From assembly GCA_017848965.1 (NCBI GenBank), contig JAFIHA010000036.1, positions 50,408-114,407 on the forward strand: a DNA stretch of 64,000 bases, read 5' to 3'. Below the pieces are notes generated by a model. The model was not told the origin of the DNA. It ran no database searches and was given only the letters and a program-made list of their open reading frames with translations. Shown here piece by piece: positions 58,429-64,000 of the stretch. The DNA is from Dechloromonas aromatica (nom. nud.). GTDB lineage: Bacteria > Pseudomonadota > Gammaproteobacteria > Burkholderiales > Rhodocyclaceae. The stretch's first letter is position 1. Each line of letters starts with the position of its first letter. The position numbers were made by a program, and so were the translations under genes.

Positions 58429-59082
58429 ATGAATCGTCGCCAATTGATCCGCCATCTCGCCACGCTCGCGCTGTGCGAACGCTTTTCCTTCGCCAGCCGC
58501 GCCTGGGCCGCCGGCCAGGCGCTGCCGCCGCCCGGTGTGCAAGAGTTCAGCGGCGAAGTCACGATCAACGGCCAGCCGGCCCGCCCGCGCATGACGATCG
58601 GCGCCGGCGACCGCATCGTCACCGGCAACAATGCCCAGGCGATCTACATCATCGGCAGTGACGCCTACCTGCAGCGGGCGGATTCCACCGTCCAGGTCAT
58701 CGAGGACAACGCCACCCGGCGCGTCCTGCGCATCCTGCAAGGCAGGCTGATGGGCGTTTTCGGCAAAGGCGAAAAGAGCCTGCAGACGCCGACTGCCACC
58801 ATCGGCATCCGCGGTACCGCCTGCTACATCGAGGCGACCGCGGCGCAGGTCTATTTCTGCCTGTGCTATGGCGAAGCCGAGATTCGCGCCCCTGGCGAAA
58901 CGGCAATCCTCGAGACGATCGCCACCACCTACCACGATCACCCGCTCTACCTGAACGCCGACCGGCAGCGGATGATGGTGCCGGCCCGCGTGATCAACCA
59001 TACCGACGCCGAACTGATCCTGCTGGAAAGCCTGGTCGGCCGCATCCCGCCCTTTGTCGGCCTGGGCTACCACCGCTACTGA
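58429..59082 (+). CDS. Periplasmic FecR-domain protein
   Basis: 217 residues with an N-terminal signal (MNRRQLIRHLATLALC..., RR pair plus hydrophobic core, possibly Tat). A FecR domain follows: IGAGDRIVTGNNAQAIYIIG, VLRILQGRLMGVFG and TPTATIGIRGTACYIE. Unlike classical FecR it has no cytoplasmic anti-sigma part and no membrane anchor beyond the signal, and no TonB receptor gene is near. GGAG precedes ATG 58429 by 9 bases. It is divergent from the CrtI-like gene across a 192-base gap. Confidence 0.8.
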   Translation: MNRRQLIRHLATLALCERFSFASRAWAAGQALPPPGVQEFSGEVTINGQPARPRMTIGAGDRIVTGNNAQAIYIIGSDAYLQRADSTVQVIEDNATRRVLRILQGRLMGVFGKGEKSLQTPTATIGIRGTACYIEATAAQVYFCLCYGEAEIRAPGETAILETIATTYHDHPLYLNADRQRMMVPARVINHTDAELILLESLVGRIPPFVGLGYHRY

Positions 59083-59157
59083 ACGCGCCCCCTTACCAGC
59101 GCCGGGTCCCGGTCGTACAATGGAGACGGACACAACGACACCAACAAGGAGAGCATC

Positions 59158-59376
59158 ATGTTTCCCGAATACCGTGACCTGATCACCCAACTGAAGACCA
59201 CGGACCGTCACTTCCTCAACCTCTTCGATCAGCACAACGAACTGGACCAGAAGATCAAGAACATGGAAAGCCACATCGAACCGGCTAGCCCGGTCGAAAT
59301 CGAGACGCTGAAGAAGGAAAAGCTGGCGCTCAAGGACGAACTCTACGGTCTGCTGCGCAAGGCCAGTGCCGCCTGA
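59158..59376 (+). CDS. YdcH/DUF465 small protein
   Basis: 72 residues, helical, with the DUF465 pattern: LFDQHNELDQKIKNMESH and EIETLKKEKLALKDELYGLL. AAGGAGAG lies just before the ATG, a strong ribosome site. A strong terminator follows. Function unknown. Confidence 0.88.
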   Translation: MFPEYRDLITQLKTTDRHFLNLFDQHNELDQKIKNMESHIEPASPVEIETLKKEKLALKDELYGLLRKASAA

Positions 59377-59403
59377 TTCAGCAATGCGGGCCAGCCCATC
59401 GTC

Positions 59404-59438
59404 AAAGCGGGGCCGTCACTCGACGGCCCCGCTTTTTT
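59404..59438 (+). terminator. Intrinsic terminator after the DUF465 gene
   Basis: A 14-bp stem (59404-59417 with 59422-59435), 4-base loop, running into six T. Confidence 0.9.
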
Positions 59439-59478
59439 CCAGCCTGATGCCGCTCGCATTCAGCCAGCGCCTGACATC

Positions 59479-60684
59479 ATGAAATCACTGCGCGCGCGCA
59501 TCAGCGAGAACATCCTCGCCCCCTCGCAACTGAGCAGCAAGCAGCTACTCGACATGCTGACCCCAGCTGGCCGCAGCAGCGAACTGCGCCGCCACGCGGC
59601 ATCGGTGATCGTCGCCCGCGTGCAACTGATCGCCGGGCTGTTCGCGATCCTGGTCCCGTTCTTCGCAATCATCGACCTCGTCGTCTTCGACCTCGCCACC
59701 GCCGGCAAACTGATCGGCCTGCGCCTCGCCTCCACCGCCATCTTCGCCGCCCTCGCCTGGCCGCGCGAAGCCTCGCTGACCCGGCCCTACGCCCAGGCGC
59801 TGGCGGCCTTGCTGGTCCTGCTGCTGGTGCCCTCGCTGTTCCACCTGCTGTCGGCGGACATGCTCGCCCAGGCGAGCCAGACCAGTGCCCAGAAGCTGGT
59901 TGCCCAGCTCTACGCCTACCTGCCGACCATCGTTCTCGGCGGCCTCGCCATTTTCCCGCTGACCGCGCTCGAAGCCCTGCTCTTCGCCCTGCCGGTGATC
60001 GGCATGGGGCTAGCCGGTCTGATCCTCGGCGGTACTGCGCCCGACCTCGCGCAATACGGCGGCACCCTGTGGTTCATGTTGATGATGCTGGGCGTCGCCA
60101 TGTTCTCCGGCATGAGCCAGTGTCACTATATGGCGACGCTGGTCGTGCGCGCCATGCACGACCCGCTGACCGGTGCCTATACCCGGCGCTCCGGCGAGGA
60201 TGCGTTGAAGCTGCTGTTCCGGCTCAACCACATGGCCGGCAAGCCATTGACCCTGGCCTTCGTCGACCTCGATCGATTCAAGGAAATCAACGACCTGTTC
60301 GGCCACGAAGCCGGCGACCAATGCCTGTGCCTGTTCGCCGACAACCTGCGCGCCGGACTGCGCCGCAGCGACCTCTTGATCCGCTGGGGCGGCGAGGAAT
60401 TCGTCGCCGTCCTGCCCGACACGCCGCTCGACAAGGTGCCGCTGCTGCTGTTGCGCCTGCGCCAGCAGGGCCTCGGGCAGCGCCCGGACGGCCGGCAGAT
60501 GACCGCCTCTTTCGGCATTGCCTGCAGCGACGAAAACGGCATCGCCGCCTGCGAAACCCTGGTCTGGCGGGCTGACCGGCGCATGTACGAAGCCAAGCGC
60601 CAGGGCCGCGATGCCGTCGTCTGGCCGGACGGCAGTTGTCAGTCGCTCAAGCCGACGGATGCGACCACATCCACAGCAGGATGA
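59479..60684 (+). CDS. Membrane-bound diguanylate cyclase
   Basis: 401 residues with about six hydrophobic segments in the first 210 (a MASE-like membrane sensor), then a GGDEF domain: MHDPLTGAYTRRSGEDAL, FVDLDRFKEINDLFGHEAGD and the active motif RWGGEEF. An RxxD-type inhibitory site is not evident. It should make cyclic di-GMP in response to a membrane-sensed signal. The 3' end overlaps the convergent DUF454 gene by 38 bases. Confidence 0.88.
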   Translation: MKSLRARISENILAPSQLSSKQLLDMLTPAGRSSELRRHAASVIVARVQLIAGLFAILVPFFAIIDLVVFDLATAGKLIGLRLASTAIFAALAWPREASLTRPYAQALAALLVLLLVPSLFHLLSADMLAQASQTSAQKLVAQLYAYLPTIVLGGLAIFPLTALEALLFALPVIGMGLAGLILGGTAPDLAQYGGTLWFMLMMLGVAMFSGMSQCHYMATLVVRAMHDPLTGAYTRRSGEDALKLLFRLNHMAGKPLTLAFVDLDRFKEINDLFGHEAGDQCLCLFADNLRAGLRRSDLLIRWGGEEFVAVLPDTPLDKVPLLLLRLRQQGLGQRPDGRQMTASFGIACSDENGIAACETLVWRADRRMYEAKRQGRDAVVWPDGSCQSLKPTDATTSTAG

Positions 60685-61000
60685 GCGCGCCGCAACTGAT
60701 CGGCAGATAGCGCCAGTCGCCGGACAGGCCGAACCAGCCGACGCCGGCGCTGATGCCAAGCAACAGCGTCGCCAGCCGCTTGGCCAGCAGCGGAATCGCC
60801 CCTCGCTCGCGCCAGGCGAGGATCGCCGGGCCGACCCGCGGATCGGCCAGCAGCCGCGCCTCCCATTCCGGGTGCGAACGCGCGAAGAAGAAGGCGGCAA
60901 GGATCAGGAAAGGCGTCGTCGGCAGCAGCGGCAGGACGACGCCGATCATCCCGAGCAACACCGACAGCACGCCGAGCGCACGATAGACCGGCTTCTTCAT
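60647..61000 (-). CDS. DUF454 (YbaN-like) inner-membrane protein
   Basis: 117 residues with three hydrophobic segments and the DUF454 core LPLLPTTPFLILAAFFFARSHP. It begins 3 bases after the LysR stop, so it is cotranscribed with it, and its end overlaps the GGDEF gene. Function unknown. Confidence 0.85.
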   Translation of the reverse strand: MKKPVYRALGVLSVLLGMIGVVLPLLPTTPFLILAAFFFARSHPEWEARLLADPRVGPAILAWRERGAIPLLAKRLATLLLGISAGVGWFGLSGDWRYLPISCGALILLWMWSHPSA

Positions 61001-61003
61001 CGT

Positions 61004-61906
61004 TCAGCGCAATTCCCAGTAGCTCGGCCGGCTGTAGTTTTCCTTGAGCAGGTCGATGAACAGCCGGACCCGCAGCGGCAGGTGGCGGCGCTGCGGAAAC
61101 ACCGCGTAGATGCCCATCGGCGGCGCCTGCCAGGCGTCGAGCACCGAGGTCAGGCGGCCTTCCTTGAGATCACCGCCGACTTCCCACAGCGAGCGCCAAG
61201 CCAGGCCACGCCCGGCCAGCGCCCATTCGTGCAGGACGGCGCCGTCGTTGCATTCGAAATCGCCGGTCACCTTCAAGGTATCGATGCTGCCGCTCTGCGG
61301 ATCGCGGAACACCCAGCCGCGCTGCTGGCCGAGCGACAGGCAGTTGTGGCCGGCGAGAGCGTCCGGCGAGCGCGGCACGCCGTGCTCGACCAGGTAGGCC
61401 GGGCTGGCCACCACCATGCGCCGCATCTCGCCCAGACGGACGCTGACCAGGCTGGAATCGGTCAGTTCGCCGATGCGGATGGCGCAGTCGATGTTCTCGT
61501 TGATCAAGTCGACCAGGCGGTCGGAGAGGTTGAGATTGACCCGCACTTCCGGGTTGGCGCGCATGAAGTCGCCGACCAGCGGCGCCACGTGCTGGCGGCC
61601 GAAACCGGCCGGCGCCGAAACCTTCAGGTAACCGCTCGCCTGGACGCCGCCCAGCGACACCGCGGCCTCGGCGTTGGCAAGATCGGTCAGCACCTTCTGG
61701 CAATCTTCCAGGAAAGCCTGGCCCTCGAAGGTCAGCGTCAGCTTGCGCGTGGTGCGGATCAGCAGCTTGACGCCGAGCCGGCTTTCCAGCGCATCGAGCC
61801 GGCGGCCGATGATGGCCGGCGTCACCCCTTCGGCGCGAGCGGCGGCGGACAGGCTGCCGCGCGTCGCGACGTTTACAAATGCCGAAATCTGCTTGAAAGT
61901 ATCCAT
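61004..61906 (-). CDS. LysR-family transcriptional regulator
   Basis: 300 residues. The N-terminal winged helix-turn-helix (SLSAAARAEGVTPAIIGRRLDALE) is typical, followed by a substrate-binding domain beginning near SGYLKVSAPAGFGRQHVAPLV. It diverges from a haloacid dehalogenase gene and likely controls it; a TTTAC-N5-GTAAA site lies between them. The inducer is unknown. Confidence 0.92.
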   Translation of the reverse strand: MDTFKQISAFVNVATRGSLSAAARAEGVTPAIIGRRLDALESRLGVKLLIRTTRKLTLTFEGQAFLEDCQKVLTDLANAEAAVSLGGVQASGYLKVSAPAGFGRQHVAPLVGDFMRANPEVRVNLNLSDRLVDLINENIDCAIRIGELTDSSLVSVRLGEMRRMVVASPAYLVEHGVPRSPDALAGHNCLSLGQQRGWVFRDPQSGSIDTLKVTGDFECNDGAVLHEWALAGRGLAWRSLWEVGGDLKEGRLTSVLDAWQAPPMGIYAVFPQRRHLPLRVRLFIDLLKENYSRPSYWELR

Positions 61907-61913
61907 TGCATTA

Positions 61914-61928
61914 TTTACTTTTGGTAAA
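61914..61928. promoter_or_regulatory. Candidate LysR-type operator
   Basis: TTTAC-TTTTG-GTAAA is a perfect 5-bp inverted repeat of the T-N11-A class bound by LysR-type regulators. It lies 8 bases upstream of the LysR ATG and 55 before the dehalogenase ATG. Confidence 0.5.
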
Positions 61929-61982
61929 AGAATAACCGCTTCTTTTGCCGCTTATCTTATCTTATTGGTAGCAATAAACTCC

Positions 61983-62690
61983 ATGTCCATGATCACGCCG
62001 CCAACCTCCGCCTCGCCCAAAGCCATCGCCTTCGACGCCTACGCGACCTTGTTCGACGTCTATTGCATGGAAGCGCTGGCCGAAGAGTATTTCCCCTGCC
62101 AGGGCAAGGCGCTGACCCTGTTGTGGCGCGCCAAGCAGGTCGAATACACGCGCATCCGGACGATGAGCGGCCAGTTCAAGACCTTCTGGGAAGTCACCCG
62201 CGACGCGCTGATCTTCGCCGCCCGCGCGCTGGAACTGCCGATGAACGACAGCCAGCGCCAGCACCTGATGAACCAGTACGCCTGCCTGCGCCCCTTCCCG
62301 GAAAACCTGGCGACGCTGGAAGCGCTGAAGGCGATGGGTTTCCCGCTCGCCATCCTGTCCAACGGCACGCATTCGATGCTCGACATTGCCGTCAAGTACA
62401 ACGACATGAACCACCTGTTCGCGCACATCCTTTCCGCCGACAGCGTGCATAAATTCAAGACCGCCCCCGAGGTGTACCAACTCGCGGTCGACGCCTTCCA
62501 GTTGCCGAAGGAGGAAATCCTCTTCGTCTCGGCCAATGCCTGGGATGCCTGCGCCGCGACCTGGTTCGGCTTTACCACCTTCTGGGTCAATCGGACCAAC
62601 CAGCCGGCCGACGTCCTCGACGTCACGCCGCACGGCAGCGGCCGCGAACTGAGCGACGTCCTCGCCTGGGTCGGCGGCCTGCGTAGCTGA
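61983..62690 (+). CDS. Haloacid dehalogenase, type II (HAD superfamily)
   Basis: 235 residues with the HAD motifs in order: nucleophile in AIAFDAYATLFDV, LSNGTHSM, the lysine in HKFKTAPEVY, and VSANAWDACAATWFGF with the acidic pair. This combination is that of L-2-haloacid dehalogenases. ATG 61983 is followed by a second ATG two codons on. It precedes aceB by 37 bases; hydrolysis of chloroacetate to glycolate would feed glyoxylate metabolism, a plausible but unproven link. Confidence 0.9.
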   Translation: MSMITPPTSASPKAIAFDAYATLFDVYCMEALAEEYFPCQGKALTLLWRAKQVEYTRIRTMSGQFKTFWEVTRDALIFAARALELPMNDSQRQHLMNQYACLRPFPENLATLEALKAMGFPLAILSNGTHSMLDIAVKYNDMNHLFAHILSADSVHKFKTAPEVYQLAVDAFQLPKEEILFVSANAWDACAATWFGFTTFWVNRTNQPADVLDVTPHGSGRELSDVLAWVGGLRS

Positions 62691-62727
62691 ATTTTTTCTC
62701 AACTTCAACCATCCAACAGGAGAGACC

Positions 62728-64000
62728 ATGGCCATCAACCTGCCCGCCGGCGTGCAAATCACCGCCCCGATCCAGCCCGAATGGGAATTCATCCTCAGTA
62801 CCGAGGCGCTCGAATTCGTCGCCAAGCTGCACCGCGCCTTCGAAGCCCGCCGCCAGGAACTGCTCAAGGCCCGCATCGACCGCCAGGCCCGCATCGACGC
62901 CGGCGAAATGCCGGACTTCCTGCCGGAAACCGCCCACATCCGCAACGGCGACTGGAAGGTCGCCCCGGTCCCGGCCGCGCTGCAGTGCCGCCGCGTCGAA
63001 ATCACCGGCCCGGTCGAGGCCAAGATGATCATCAACGCCTTCAACTCGGGCGCTGACTCCTACATGACCGACTTCGAGGATTCCAACAGCCCGAACTGGG
63101 AAAACCAGATCCAGGGCCAGGTGAACCTGTACAAGGCGATCCGCCGCGAACTGTCTTTCAAGAACGAGAACGGCAAGGAATACAAGCTCAACGACAAGAT
63201 CGCCACCCTGCAAATCCGTCCGCGCGGCTGGCACCTCGACGAAAAGCACGTCCTCGTTGACGGCCAGCGCGTCTCCGGCGGCCTGTTCGACTTCGGCCTG
63301 GTCTTCTTCCACAACGCCAAGGAACAGATCGCCCGCGGCGCCGGCCCCTTCTACTACCTGCCGAAGATGGAAAGCCACCTCGAAGCCCGTCTGTGGAACG
63401 ACGCCTTCGTCATGGCCCAGGACCACGTCGGCCTGCCGCAAGGCACGATCAAGGCCACCGTGCTGGTCGAAACCATCCTCGCCACCTTCGAGATGGAAGA
63501 AATCCTCTACGAACTGCGCAACCACTCCGCTGGTCTGAACGCCGGCCGTTGGGACTACATCTTCTCCTGCATCAAGAAGTTCAAGAAGAACAAGGACTTC
63601 TGCCTGGCCCAGCGCGGCGTCATCACCATGGAAGTGCCCTTCATGCGCTCCTACGCCCTGGCTCTGGTCAAGGCCTGCCACAAGCGCGGCGCCCCGGCCA
63701 TGGGCGGCATGAGCGCCCTGATCCCGATCAAGAACGATCCGGTCGCCAACGAAAAGGCCCTGGCCGGCATCCGTCACGACAAGACCCGTGACGCCAACGA
63801 CGGCTTCGACGGCGGCTGGGTGGCCCACCCGGGTCTGGTGCCCATCGCCCACGAAGAATTCGTCAAGGTGCTGGGCGATCGCCCGAACCAGTGGGACAAG
63901 CAGCGCACGGAAACCTTCGGCCCGGCTGACTGGCGGAACTTCCAGCCGGAAACCCCGATCACCGAAGCCGGCGTGCGCAACAACATCAACGTCGGCATCC
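62728..64000 (+). CDS. aceB: Malate synthase A, N-terminal part (3' end outside window)
   Basis: Condenses glyoxylate with acetyl-CoA to malate. The first 424 residues are present of a usual 530 or so. YMTDFEDSNSPNWENQIQGQ, LQIRPRGWHLDEKH (catalytic Arg region), LPKMESHLEARLW and AGLNAGRWDYIFS are malate synthase A hallmarks. A CAGGAGAG ribosome site precedes ATG 62728. With aceA it forms the glyoxylate bypass. Confidence 0.96.
   Translation, partial: MAINLPAGVQITAPIQPEWEFILSTEALEFVAKLHRAFEARRQELLKARIDRQARIDAGEMPDFLPETAHIRNGDWKVAPVPAALQCRRVEITGPVEAKMIINAFNSGADSYMTDFEDSNSPNWENQIQGQVNLYKAIRRELSFKNENGKEYKLNDKIATLQIRPRGWHLDEKHVLVDGQRVSGGLFDFGLVFFHNAKEQIARGAGPFYYLPKMESHLEARLWNDAFVMAQDHVGLPQGTIKATVLVETILATFEMEEILYELRNHSAGLNAGRWDYIFSCIKKFKKNKDFCLAQRGVITMEVPFMRSYALALVKACHKRGAPAMGGMSALIPIKNDPVANEKALAGIRHDKTRDANDGFDGGWVAHPGLVPIAHEEFVKVLGDRPNQWDKQRTETFGPADWRNFQPETPITEAGVRNNINVGI

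Overview
The window looks like a chromosome segment of a GC-rich betaproteobacterium. Gene order and protein style point to Rhodocyclales (Dechloromonas/Azonexus-like); this is an inference from synteny, not a database result. Support comes from the ileS-lspA-fkpB-ispH operon beside minor-pilin genes, the amiC-tsaE/queG block, the rpsP-rimM-trmD-rplS operon, the ilvIHC-pssA-leuA operon, the ECF sigma/DUF3619/DUF3106/RDD cluster, and lptFG facing pepA-holC-valS. No rRNA, tRNA, CRISPR array, transposase or prophage genes were seen, and coding density is high with many 1-4 base stop/start overlaps.

Layout. 1-1869: the end of a type IV pilus tip gene (PilY1-like), a minor pilin and a small zinc-ribbon protein. 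1907-7478 (minus): ribF, ileS, lspA, fkpB, ispH. 7604-14737: cyclic-di-GMP genes (a GGDEF protein and an HD-GYP protein) around amiC, tsaE and queG, then a sulfurtransferase and a SpoIIAA-like protein. 14772-16150: a lower-GC two-gene islet, a nucleoside-deoxyribosyltransferase-like gene overlapping a DUF4268/PD-(D/E)XK-like gene. This is the most accessory-looking DNA in the window and a candidate nucleotide or phage-defence module. 16246-22250: an EamA transporter, a Rieske oxygenase, then xseB-ispA-dxs-folE2 (isoprenoid precursors and GTP cyclohydrolase).

22358-26925: the rpsP ribosomal operon (minus), a PilZ-like protein, a WrbA-type flavoprotein and a DUF2069 protein. 26977-32712 (minus): branched-chain amino acid synthesis with pssA inserted. 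32790-36881: sigma-factor cluster and lptFG. 36954-42629: pepA, holC, valS. 42626-46073 (minus): a pabB-pabC fusion, tusA and a BepA-like protease. 46139-51652: moaC, an isolated soxYZ pair, cspA, clpS-clpA, rraA and a DUF922 protein. 51677-64000: a chemoreceptor with a C-terminal sensor, aceA, creA, a FemAB/GNAT-like protein, a CrtI-like FAD enzyme, a FecR-domain protein, another GGDEF protein, a LysR regulator divergent from a haloacid dehalogenase, and a truncated aceB. With aceA, aceB completes the glyoxylate bypass within about 10 kb.

Points that deserve a second look: pabB has no ATG, GTG or TTG that would include its conserved N-terminus and appears to start at ATA inside ATAA overlapping the tusA stop; tsaE and queG start head to head inside one ATGCAT palindrome; a 10-bp tandem duplication has apparently shifted the frame at the end of the gene at 8578-9375; and a perfect 14-bp palindrome lies just upstream of the aceA promoter.
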